Shown: in pieces, positions 42,495 through 50,039 of the stretch | Layout of the letters: each line of letters opens with the position of its first letter | Position numbering within the stretch: position 1 is the first letter of the stretch | Source: JABSQH01 sp965230015 | Lineage (GTDB): Bacteria; Actinomycetota; Acidimicrobiia; Acidimicrobiales; Ilumatobacteraceae | Direction: 5' to 3' | NCBI GenBank assembly: GCA_965230015.1 | Contig: CBDDKF010000006.1 | Coordinates: 62,001-126,000, forward strand | Length of the DNA: 64,000 nucleotides | Position numbers and translations under genes: made by a program | Notes under the pieces: generated by a model | Told to the model about the DNA's origin: nothing | The model's input: only the letters and a program-made list of their open reading frames with translations | The model's database searches: none

Positions 42495-43454
42495 TTACCA
42501 GCCGTAGCGCACGAGCACGTCGAGGGTCATCGCGCCGAACAGCACGGTGACGTACGTGATCGAGAACGTGAACAGGCGCATGCTCGCCGCAGGCGAAGGA
42601 CGCTTGCCCAAGTAGATGGTGCCCCCGATGAACATGGCGCCGAGGACCGCTGCGGTGATGCCGTAGATCCACCCGAGGTCGGCCACGGGGATGAGCACCA
42701 GCGTGGTGATGACCAGCGCGATCGTGTACCAGAGCATCTGGCGCACGGCCTGAGCGAACGGTGCCACAGCGGGGAGCATCGGCACGTCGGCGCTGCGGTA
42801 GTCGTCGGCGTACTTCACGGCCAGCGCCCAGAAGTGCGGCGGCGTCCAGAGGAACATGGCGATGAACAGGACCACCGGGGTCCACGACAACGAGTTCTGC
42901 ACTGCGGCCCAGCCGACAAGTACCGGGACAGCGCCGGCGGCGCCACCGATCACGATGTTCTGCGTGCTGGTGCGCTTGAGCCACAGCGTGTAGACGCCGA
43001 CATAGAACGCCGCCGCGCCGAAGGCGAGTACGGCGGACAGCAGGTTGGCGCCCGCCCACAACACGGCGAACGCAGCGACCTGAAGAACGGCGGCGAAGAT
43101 CAGGGCGTTGCGCGGCTTGATCAGTCCGGTGACGAGCGGCCGGTGTTGCGTGCGCTCCATCAACGCGTCGATGTCGCGATCGACGTACATGTTGGTGGCG
43201 TTGGCACCACCGGCAGCGAGGGCGCCACCGATGAGGGTGACCACGACGAGCCAGGTCGACGGCCAGCCGCGTTCGGCGAGGACCATCGTTGGCACGGTGG
43301 TGATCAGCAGCAGCTCGATGATCCGCGGCTTGGTCAACGCGATGTAGCCGCCGATCACCGTGGTGGCGGCGCGCTTGGAGCCGTGAGCCACTCCGCCGGG
43401 CGTCAACCTGGAGGGGACAAGTGGTCGACTGCCAACGGCCATGACGAGGCTCAT
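42495..43454 (-). CDS. ctaB: protohaem IX farnesyltransferase (haem O synthase)
   Basis: A 319-residue UbiA-superfamily enzyme converting haem B to haem O, the precursor of haem A for CtaD. About nine TM helices are present. The first Asp-rich motif is NATNMYVDRDIDALMERTQH; RPLVTG and a second KRTSTQNIVIGG region follow. ATG 43454 (MSLVMAVG) or 43442 are possible starts; the longer frame upstream is rejected. It heads the minus-strand oxidase cluster and is bracketed by repeat copies A and B. Confidence 0.95.
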   Translation of the reverse strand: MSLVMAVGSRPLVPSRLTPGGVAHGSKRAATTVIGGYIALTKPRIIELLLITTVPTMVLAERGWPSTWLVVVTLIGGALAAGGANATNMYVDRDIDALMERTQHRPLVTGLIKPRNALIFAAVLQVAAFAVLWAGANLLSAVLAFGAAAFYVGVYTLWLKRTSTQNIVIGGAAGAVPVLVGWAAVQNSLSWTPVVLFIAMFLWTPPHFWALAVKYADDYRSADVPMLPAVAPFAQAVRQMLWYTIALVITTLVLIPVADLGWIYGITAAVLGAMFIGGTIYLGKRPSPAASMRLFTFSITYVTVLFGAMTLDVLVRYGW

Positions 43455-43516
43455 GGTACGAGACGGGCAATCTCCGCACCAACGCGTGAACATGTGATCG
43501 ACCCGTGACCGAAGAA

Positions 43517-43560
43517 CCGGGCATTCCAGGCGCCACGCGCCGGATTCCGCGAACAGTTCG
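43517..43560. repeat. dispersed palindromic element, copy B
   Basis: Matches copy A over about 50 bp, including a CCGAA(A/G)AACCGGG lead-in, ATTCCAGGCGCCACGCGCC core and CGCGAACAG end. It lies in the divergent region between ctaB and the surface protein gene at 43686. Confidence 0.7.
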
Positions 43561-43685
43561 GAGTAGGTCTCGGGCGCGCCCGGCAAATCCCGGCGCACTC
43601 GTGCACGGCGTGCCCGTTGTGGCCACAATCTCGGGTTTGGTCGTCTGGCATCGGGCGGGGCGACGCGGATCCCAAGGGAGTAGCG

Positions 43686-44948
43686 ATGGTGGTTGCGGTT
43701 CGAGTTCGATCGTTGGTGTGGTTCGTCACCGGCGCGCTGTTGGCGTTGGCGGCAGCGTGGGTGGTGATGTCGGCGTTGAGCGTCGACGCCGCTCCCGGCG
43801 ACAGCGACTCCACGTTTGAGCCGATCGACAACTGTCGACTGTTCGACTTCCGTCCGGGCCAGGACCCCGACGGTCCGCGCAAGACACCCCTCGGACCACG
43901 TGACACCTACGTGCAACAAGTCACCGGACAGGTCGGCAACTGCAACATCCCATCGTCGGCGGTGGCCGTGGCGATGAACGTCACGATCGCCAATCCGACC
44001 GCACAGTCGAACCTGCGGGTGTTTCCCGCCAACATCGACGACGTTCCCACGGCGTCGAACCTGAACTGGGTGGCAGGGCAGTCACCGACCCCCAACAAGG
44101 TCGACGTGAAGCTGTCGCCCGACGGCGCGATCAAGATCTTCAATCAGAACGGCACCGTCAACGTGCTGGCCGACGTGGTCGGCTTCTACACCGCCGAGAG
44201 CCTGTCGGAACTCGACCAACGCCTCAGCGCGCTCGAGTCGGAGGTGGCGACACTGCGCGCCACCAACGGCGCACTCGAAGCCGAGGTCGCCGAGATGCGC
44301 GTGACCAACGTGGACCTCGAAGCCAAGCTCGCCCCGGTGAACGTCGGCATCGTCGACGGCCAGCCGACGTTCACGTTCGACGGTGTGAACGTGCGCATTG
44401 TCGACGGCACTGGCGACACGCTGTGCAACACGGCCGGCTTCGAGGGATGCAACGGGCGCGGCAACTTGATCATCGGGTACAACGAAGACGCCACCGGCGC
44501 CCAGTTGCGCGGCGGCAGCCACAACCTGGTGTCGGGCACCGAGAACAGCTACCGCGGCCACAGTGGGGTGGTGTTCGGATCGAACAACGTCGTGGCGGCG
44601 CAGTATGCGACCGTCACTGGCGGAGAGCAGAACCGAGCGGACGCCAACCACGCCTCGGTGAGCGGCGGCGCCTTCAACCATGCCAGCGGCGTGAGGGCGA
44701 GTGTCTCTGGCGGCCAGAGTGGCAGGGCCCAGGGGGTGTCGGCTTCGGTGTCGGGGGGATCGAGCAACGTCGCCACCGGCGAAACCTCGTCGGTCTCCGG
44801 CGGGTTCTCGAATCAGGCCAACGGGCTCTCGTCGTCGGTCTTGGGTGGAAGGAGCAACGTCGCTGGATCAAGTCCGGGACCGTTCAACATCTCGATCACC
44901 GGTGGCGAGCTCGTCGTATGCAACTCGACAAACGCACAGGTGTGTTGA
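43686..44948 (+). CDS. secreted fibrous surface protein with YadA-head-like repeats
   Basis: A 420-residue exported protein, paralogous to those at 14269-15270 and 45852-46769. There is a signal segment at 10-36. The shared beta domain (37-169) has APGDSDSTFEP, PRKTPLGPRDTY, AVAMNVTIANPTAQSNLRVF, PNKVDVKLSPDGAIKIF and DVVGFYT. A coiled coil (171-215) follows. A glycine-rich region at 255-395 ends in five or six ~15-residue repeats of the form (A/S)SVSGGxSNxAxGxx (309-395), the pattern of left-handed YadA/Hia head rolls. A short cysteine-containing tail follows. ATG 43686 has AAGGGAG upstream. A trimeric fibre is inferred; there is no LPxTG, so attachment may be through the N-terminal helix. 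Confidence 0.78.
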   Translation: MVVAVRVRSLVWFVTGALLALAAAWVVMSALSVDAAPGDSDSTFEPIDNCRLFDFRPGQDPDGPRKTPLGPRDTYVQQVTGQVGNCNIPSSAVAVAMNVTIANPTAQSNLRVFPANIDDVPTASNLNWVAGQSPTPNKVDVKLSPDGAIKIFNQNGTVNVLADVVGFYTAESLSELDQRLSALESEVATLRATNGALEAEVAEMRVTNVDLEAKLAPVNVGIVDGQPTFTFDGVNVRIVDGTGDTLCNTAGFEGCNGRGNLIIGYNEDATGAQLRGGSHNLVSGTENSYRGHSGVVFGSNNVVAAQYATVTGGEQNRADANHASVSGGAFNHASGVRASVSGGQSGRAQGVSASVSGGSSNVATGETSSVSGGFSNQANGLSSSVLGGRSNVAGSSPGPFNISITGGELVVCNSTNAQVC

Positions 44949-44990
44949 TCGAGCGCCCGCTCGGCGAATCGCCCGCACTGCGCGCCGGTG

Positions 44991-45839
44991 CTACTGACTG
45001 AGGTACGCGCCGGGGTCACCGTTTTCGTAGAGGCCGACCATCCCGCCGCCGTGGGCGATGCCGTCGTGGGCGCGGTAGCCGAGTAGCGCCTGCATCGGCG
45101 AGGACGCCGCCGCAGCGGTGGCTGCAGGCACGGTGAGGAAGCTGTTCTCCACCGGCCGCAGCCACGCGGCGCAATACGACACCGAGATCACCCGGCGACG
45201 GCCATCGCTGTCGTTCTCGCCGCCACCGTGGATCACGTCGCCGCGGAACAGCAGCGCGTCGCCGGGTGACATCACCGCGCGGGCGAATTCGCTCGCCTCG
45301 GCGCGCCGCTCTGGCGGCCAGGCCCAGCTGCCCGGCGCGACATAGGTGGCGCCGTTGTCGAGGGTCACCTCGTCGAGCGCCACGATCGCATTGACCACCA
45401 CCGGCGTGTCGCCGATCGGCATCGCCGGCCACGAGTCGCTGTCGCGGTGCGGCAACTGCGCGGGCTCGCCGCTGCGGATCTCGATCATCTCACCGGCGCT
45501 GAGCAACACCGACGCCGCCAGCGCCGACATGCTCTGCTCGGCCCACGCGACGAGCTCGGGATGGGCGAGCAGGCCTTCGGTGCTCGGGATCTTGTCGAGC
45601 AGTCCGTGCAATCGGATCGTGCGTGCGCCGAGGAAACGGTCGTACAGCTCCGACCCGGTCTCGGCCCTTCCCGCATCGGCGTGTGCGGCCAGATACCGAT
45701 CGACATCGGCGTTCAACTGCTCGACGAAGGACACATCGAGTAATCCCTCGACGATCACCCCGCCCGCAGAGCGCACCTCGTCATGGATCGCGGCCCAGTC
45801 GTGGGGAGCGGTGGCGTGGTCGAGTTCAGGCAGTGTCAT
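44991..45839 (-). CDS. phytanoyl-CoA dioxygenase-family protein (PhyH)
   Basis: A 282-residue Fe(II)/2-oxoglutarate oxygenase. The iron facial triad is visible as His and Asp in LPHRDSDSWPAM and the distal His in GDVIHGGGEN; the Arg in GRRRVISVSY would bind 2-oxoglutarate. The ATYVAPGSWAWPPE loop is typical of PhyH hydroxylases. ATG 45839 is used (GTG 45848 is the longer option). Substrate unknown; family members hydroxylate lipids, ectoine and secondary metabolites. It lies between two surface protein genes and is convergent with the first. Confidence 0.85.
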   Translation of the reverse strand: MTLPELDHATAPHDWAAIHDEVRSAGGVIVEGLLDVSFVEQLNADVDRYLAAHADAGRAETGSELYDRFLGARTIRLHGLLDKIPSTEGLLAHPELVAWAEQSMSALAASVLLSAGEMIEIRSGEPAQLPHRDSDSWPAMPIGDTPVVVNAIVALDEVTLDNGATYVAPGSWAWPPERRAEASEFARAVMSPGDALLFRGDVIHGGGENDSDGRRRVISVSYCAAWLRPVENSFLTVPAATAAAASSPMQALLGYRAHDGIAHGGGMVGLYENGDPGAYLSQ

Positions 45840-45851
45840 TGCCACCACATC

Positions 45852-46769
45852 TCACGAGGGCCCGGGCACGGACACCGGATCCGACGGGCATGTGGCCACG
45901 ATGTCGAAGGATGTATTGAACAGCGTCTGGTCGCTCACCTTTCGCGCCTCGACGAGGACCGTCGCCGATTCGCTGTCACCCTCATACGCCATCGTCACCG
46001 GATCGGAATCCTCGTCGTACGGCGTCAGCGAGATCGCGCACACGTCGACCACCGGGCGGTCGAAGGTGATGCTGTACTCACCGGGCCCGGTGTTGACCGA
46101 TGCGGTCAACCCGGAACCCCCAAGCGACTCGCCGTCGGCATCGAGGAGGGCGAACAGCACGCTGGCGTTGTCGCCGGCTGGCCCCTGCGGACCGGCAGGA
46201 CCCTGCGGCCCTGGCGTACCGGTCTGTCCAGCGAGCGTGGTGAGGCTCGCCGAGGTGTAGTAGCCGACCACGTCGAGGATCACGTTCACCGAGCCACGGA
46301 AGTTGAACACCTTCAGCTTGCCGTCGGGCGACAGCTGCACGTCGACCTTGTTCGGTGTGGGCGGGCCACCGGCGGTGACGTTGAGGTTCGACAGCAGCGG
46401 CACCTCGGTGAGGTTGGCGGGATAGATCCGCAGGTTCGACGATGCGGTCGCCCCGACGGCCGTCATGTTGAGCGCCACGCCGACGGCATCGGTGGGGATC
46501 GCCAGGTCGCCCGTGCACTGGCCGTTGGCGCCGTACACCATCACCTCGAGGATGTCGCCCTCGCCCAACGGCGTGGAGCGCGGCCCGATGTTGTCGGGCG
46601 ATCGCGTGTCGGTGAGACGGCAGCCGGCCGTGGGAACGAACGTCGCATCGTCGTCACCCGGCGCAGCCTGCGCGTTCCACGGCTGGGTGATCGCCATCGC
46701 AACGATCAGCGCAATCGCCGCCCCGATCGTCATCCACATCACGGCCTGTGCGCGAGTGCTGGTGGTCAT
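45852..46769 (-). CDS. secreted fibrous surface protein with collagen-like segment
   Basis: A 305-residue paralogue of the other two surface proteins. Signal segment about 8-36. The shared beta domain (37-172) has APGDDDATFVPTAGCRLTD, GPRSTPLGEGDI, GVALNMTAVGATASSNLRIY, LLSNLNVTAGGPPTPNKVDV and DVVGYYT. A short G-x-y run GTPGPQGPAGPQGPAGD (184-200) is of collagen type, and a ~100-residue C-terminal domain resembles C1q-type heads in size and position. ATG 46769 has a perfect GGAGG. The collagen-like run suggests trimerisation. The final domain has no clear family by eye. Confidence 0.75.
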   Translation of the reverse strand: MTTSTRAQAVMWMTIGAAIALIVAMAITQPWNAQAAPGDDDATFVPTAGCRLTDTRSPDNIGPRSTPLGEGDILEVMVYGANGQCTGDLAIPTDAVGVALNMTAVGATASSNLRIYPANLTEVPLLSNLNVTAGGPPTPNKVDVQLSPDGKLKVFNFRGSVNVILDVVGYYTSASLTTLAGQTGTPGPQGPAGPQGPAGDNASVLFALLDADGESLGGSGLTASVNTGPGEYSITFDRPVVDVCAISLTPYDEDSDPVTMAYEGDSESATVLVEARKVSDQTLFNTSFDIVATCPSDPVSVPGPS

Positions 46770-46864
46770 CGGATGCCTCCACTTCGTGGACCCGCCCACT
46801 GCGCGCCCCGGGCGAGTGTCGCACACCACCACACCCGCCAGCGCGGGAAGGCATCTCCGCAATC

Positions 46865-46908
46865 CGGGGATTCCAGGCGCCTCGCGCCGGATTTCGCGAA
46901 CAGTTTGG
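46865..46908. repeat. dispersed palindromic element, copy C
   Basis: CCGGGGATTCCAGGCGCC-TCGCGCCGGATTTCGCGAACAG, close to copies A and B, in the divergent region between the collagen-like surface protein gene and clpS. Confidence 0.7.
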
Positions 46909-46956
46909 GCGAGCCGCGCCATGGGACCACACCGAACCGACGGCAATAATGGAATC

Positions 46957-47256
46957 GTGCCGACCACGCTGGAACCCACCGAGGTGGTGGAACCCGATGT
47001 CGACGAGACATCGGCGACCGACCGCCCGTGGATCGTGCTGGTGTGGAACGACCCGGTGAACCTGATGAGCTACGTCACGTTCGTGTTCCAGAAGCTGTTC
47101 GGGTACTCGCTCGAGAAGGCCACCGAGTTGATGCTCGATGTGCACGAGAAGGGTCGCGCCGTGGTCGCCTCGGGCACCCGCGAGGAAGCGGAGATGCACG
47201 TGTTCCGCCTTCACGAGCACAGCTTGTGGGCCACGATGGAACACCCCGAGCAATGA
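46957..47256 (+). CDS. clpS: ATP-dependent Clp protease adaptor ClpS
   Basis: A 99-residue N-degron adaptor. WIVLVWNDPVNLMSYVTFVF is the substrate-pocket strand with the N-D-P motif, LMLDVHEKGRAVVASG the Clp-binding helix and strand, and EMHVFRLHEHSLWATME the C-terminal strand. GTG 46957 (MPTTLEPTEV) gives the usual N-terminal extension; the longer frame runs through repeat C and is rejected. It is followed 31 bp later by DUF2017, the standard actinobacterial pairing. Confidence 0.95.
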   Translation: MPTTLEPTEVVEPDVDETSATDRPWIVLVWNDPVNLMSYVTFVFQKLFGYSLEKATELMLDVHEKGRAVVASGTREEAEMHVFRLHEHSLWATMEHPEQ

Positions 47257-47287
47257 CATCGGGCAACACCGGCCGAGGGCGGCGCTG

Positions 47288-47773
47288 ATGGCTCGTCCGT
47301 TCACGCCGCCGATCAAGCAGGGCCGCCAGGGCTGGCAGATCAACCTCGATCAGGAAGAGCGCGACCTGCTCATCCGCCTGATGGGCGAGTTGAAGGCGTT
47401 GCTCACCGAGGCCGACGACGAAGAAGCCAGTCCCCTGATCGCTCGCCTGTTTCCGGCCGTGTATCCCGACGACCCCGAGAAGGAAGCCGAATACCAGCGC
47501 CTCATGCGCGAGGAGCTGGTAACGAGCCGCGTTGCGGCGATCGACTCGGTGACCGAGACCCTCGGACCCGACGGCCCGAAGTACCTCGACGAGGGTCAGA
47601 CGACGGCCTTCATGCAGTCGGTCAACGCCGTGCGACTCGTGCTCGGCGCGATGCTCGACATCTCCGATGATGACGACGCCGATGAAGCCGACGACGCCGA
47701 CACTCCCGAGCACCACCTCTACAACTTCTTGTCGTGGCTGCTCGAGTGGACGGTCCGCTCGATGAGTGGCTGA
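47288..47773 (+). CDS. DUF2017-family protein
   Basis: A 161-residue acidic protein usually encoded right after clpS in actinobacteria. Marks are LDQEERDLLIRLMGELKALL, IARLFPAVYPDDPEKEAEYQ, MREELVTSRVAAID and a C-terminal LYNFLSWLLEWTV. It has a run of Asp/Glu (about 128-141). Function unknown; context suggests a link with ClpS/Clp proteolysis. Confidence 0.88.
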   Translation: MARPFTPPIKQGRQGWQINLDQEERDLLIRLMGELKALLTEADDEEASPLIARLFPAVYPDDPEKEAEYQRLMREELVTSRVAAIDSVTETLGPDGPKYLDEGQTTAFMQSVNAVRLVLGAMLDISDDDDADEADDADTPEHHLYNFLSWLLEWTVRSMSG

Positions 47774-47955
47774 GTTTCGCTTGCGCGTCGAGAACCCTTT
47801 CCGCTCGGCACCGCCATGCGCCCACTCACCTCGCGATGGGCAACGACGGCGTCTACAACACCAATGACGCGCGACTAGATTCCACGAATCCGGTGGCGGG
47901 CGGGCAGCCGCCGGACGAGTGGGCAACCGAGCGGGCGCTGGGGAGCAGCCGACAA

Positions 47956-48552
47956 GTGAAACCGATCGCCGTGAGCGACCAGTTGGGGACGGGAGCCCCG
48001 TCGGTCGCGCCGAGCGCCGGTGCGCTGCGCCACGTGGCAACGGTTGTCACGGTCACGGCCACCGCAGTCCTGCTGTGGAGCGCATCGGTCACGGCCACGT
48101 CTCCAGTCGCATCCGTCGTGACCGTCGGTGCGCTGCTGCCGGCAGTGGTCGCCGACATCTACACACAGCGACTCCCGAACGCGCTCGTGGGAGTGGCCGC
48201 CATCACACTCACCGGTGCACTGACGATCGAGACGATCGGCGGGGCCGAGTGGCCCGCCACATCGGTGGCCGCAGGCCTCGCCGCGGCGACCGCGCCGATG
48301 CTGGTGCTCCACCTGGTGTCGCCGGGCGCGATGGGGTTCGGCGATGTGAAGACGGCGGCAGTGCTAGGTGCAGCCATGGGCGTGGCCGACTGGCGGCTCG
48401 CGCTCGCCATGCTGGCGCTCGCGGCAGGTGGTGCCGTGATCGTCGCGACGATTGCCCGATTGCGGTCGATCCCCTTTGGCCCGCCACTCGTCGTCGCTGC
48501 GGCGGCCGTCCTTGCCGCACAACCGGACGTACTCGGAGTCCTCGGGCCGTGA
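47956..48552 (+). CDS. A24-family prepilin peptidase (TadV/CpaA-like)
   Basis: A 198-residue polytopic aspartic protease that removes the leader of Flp pilin. Catalytic Asp residues sit in VADIYTQRLPN and GFGDVKTAAVLGAAMG (the G-x-GD motif). Five or six TM helices start near residue 20. GTG 47956 with GGAG about ten bases upstream is preferred; ATG 47836 would add a 40-residue hydrophilic extension. Its stop overlaps the GTG of the next gene, opening a run of coupled tad genes. Confidence 0.85.
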   Translation: MKPIAVSDQLGTGAPSVAPSAGALRHVATVVTVTATAVLLWSASVTATSPVASVVTVGALLPAVVADIYTQRLPNALVGVAAITLTGALTIETIGGAEWPATSVAAGLAAATAPMLVLHLVSPGAMGFGDVKTAAVLGAAMGVADWRLALAMLALAAGGAVIVATIARLRSIPFGPPLVVAAAAVLAAQPDVLGVLGP

Positions 48553-49259
48553 CCGACACGGCGCGCACGCAACGCCGCGGCGGGGCTCCGGATCCGCTGC
48601 CCACCGCCGGCTCGTCGGCGGCGCGTTTCCGACCTGCGAGTCGGCGATGGAACAGGATCGCCGTCGGCGTGGCCCTCGGGGCCCTCGCCATCGGCGCCAA
48701 CATCTGGGTTTATAGCGGGCTCAACGAGTCGTCGTCGGCCGTGCAGGTCGTCGTCGACGTACCCGCAGGTGAGCAGATCGAACCTTCGATGCTGCGGGCA
48801 GTCGACGCCGATCTCGACAGCTCGGTCAATGTGGTCGACGGTTCAGACCTCGACTCACTGCTCGGCACCTACGCCAAGGTCCGGCTGGTGTCGGGCAGCC
48901 TGGTCACGCCGCAATCAGTTCAAGCTGAACCACTTGTCAGCCCGGGAAACGCGGTCGTTGCGATCCAGGTCAACGACGGCTCGATACCCATCGGTGTGCG
49001 CGAGCGCGTGCCCGTCGAGCTGGTGATCCCAGCGCGCGACACGGTCGACGGCACTGGCGAGCCGACAGTGGTCACCGGTCGCATCGTCGGACTGCCGACC
49101 GAAACGTCGAATGCGCTGGGCACCCTGTCGGTGTCGGTCGAAGTACTGGCGGCCGATGCCGCAACGATCGCTGCCGCCGACGACGTGCGCATCGTGCTGG
49201 CCGAGCCGTCTGGTGACCGTGCTGCGGTTGCCGATACCGAAGGTCAAGAGGGCGAGTGA
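48549..49259 (+). CDS. CpaB/RcpC-like pilus assembly protein (SAF domain)
   Basis: A 236-residue protein with an N-terminal hydrophilic ~35 residues, one TM helix (RIAVGVALGALAIGANIWVY, about 36-55) and an extracytoplasmic SAF domain (VVVDVPAGEQIEPSMLRAVD) followed by a beta region (EPLVSPGNAVVAIQV, then VRERVPVELVI). This is the usual domain order of CpaB, a scaffold of Tad pili. GTG 48549 and the following GTG 49256 both overlap neighbouring stops (GTGA). Confidence 0.75.
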   Translation: MTDTARTQRRGGAPDPLPTAGSSAARFRPASRRWNRIAVGVALGALAIGANIWVYSGLNESSSAVQVVVDVPAGEQIEPSMLRAVDADLDSSVNVVDGSDLDSLLGTYAKVRLVSGSLVTPQSVQAEPLVSPGNAVVAIQVNDGSIPIGVRERVPVELVIPARDTVDGTGEPTVVTGRIVGLPTETSNALGTLSVSVEVLAADAATIAAADDVRIVLAEPSGDRAAVADTEGQEGE

Positions 49260-50038
49260 CTTCCATCTCGATCGTCGGGGAGGCAACGACCACGACTGCG
49301 CTTGCCCTGGCCGCATCATGGCCCGCCGATCGGACGTGCGTCGCAGTCGAACTCGATCCCACCGGCGGAGCGCTCGCCGGATGGCTCGACACGCAGCTCT
49401 CGCCATCGATTTCCACGCTCGTCACGCGCAGCCGTGCAGAAGGATTCCGACACGAGTTGCTCGAACCACTGATCCACCGCAGTGCGAGCGGCATCGATGC
49501 GATCGTCGCACCAGTGCGCGCAACCGAGGCCTGGCGGGCCGTGGCAGAGGCCGACCCCATCATCGCCGAGACGATCCGCACCCGCGTCAGCTTCGATGCG
49601 CTTCTCGATCACGGAGCACTCGATCCACGTCACACGTTGCCAGCGTCGCTCCTCGTGGCCGACGCAGTCGTGCTGGTACACCGCCAACAGGCGACCGCGC
49701 GTGCCGCGGCAGTGCGAGTCGAGCGATTGACCGAGACTGCAGAACGGTTGGCCTCCGCCACTGCGGCACCGCTGACACTCGCAGTGATCGGCGACGATCC
49801 GTTCGACCCAGCAGAGATCGGCACGTTCGTCGGCGAGAGCGCCGGTCGAGCAATCGATACCGCCGCACTTCCGATCGACGACCTGGCGGCAGCAGTGCTG
49901 GCAGGACGGCCTGGAGTTTCGACCCGCCGATTCGGCCGCATGCCACTGCTTCGAGCGGCACGTCAACTGAGCGTGAACGTGCTCGCCTCAGCCCAACCCA
50001 TCGCACACCATGCGGCACCAAGCGAATTCCCGGGCTGA
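49256..50038 (+). CDS. CpaE-like pilus protein with degenerate P-loop
   Basis: A 260-residue protein in the position of CpaE/TadZ. The fold is suggested by VAVELDPTGGALAGWLD near the N-terminus and SLLVADAVVLVHRQQATAR later, like MinD/ParA ATPases. The deviant Walker A (KGGxGKT) is absent: the first loop reads SIVGEATTTTALALA with no lysine, so ATP binding is doubtful. GTG 49256 overlaps the upstream stop. TadZ-type proteins localise the pilus machine; this one probably has only a structural or localising role. Confidence 0.65.
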   Translation: MTSISIVGEATTTTALALAASWPADRTCVAVELDPTGGALAGWLDTQLSPSISTLVTRSRAEGFRHELLEPLIHRSASGIDAIVAPVRATEAWRAVAEADPIIAETIRTRVSFDALLDHGALDPRHTLPASLLVADAVVLVHRQQATARAAAVRVERLTETAERLASATAAPLTLAVIGDDPFDPAEIGTFVGESAGRAIDTAALPIDDLAAAVLAGRPGVSTRRFGRMPLLRAARQLSVNVLASAQPIAHHAAPSEFPG

Positions 50039-50039
50039 G

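Noticed and set aside
44949..44990. Terminator CGAGCG-CC-CGCTCG after the YadA-repeat protein gene
   Set aside because: The stem is only 6 bp with a 2-nt loop and no T-run; too weak to annotate.
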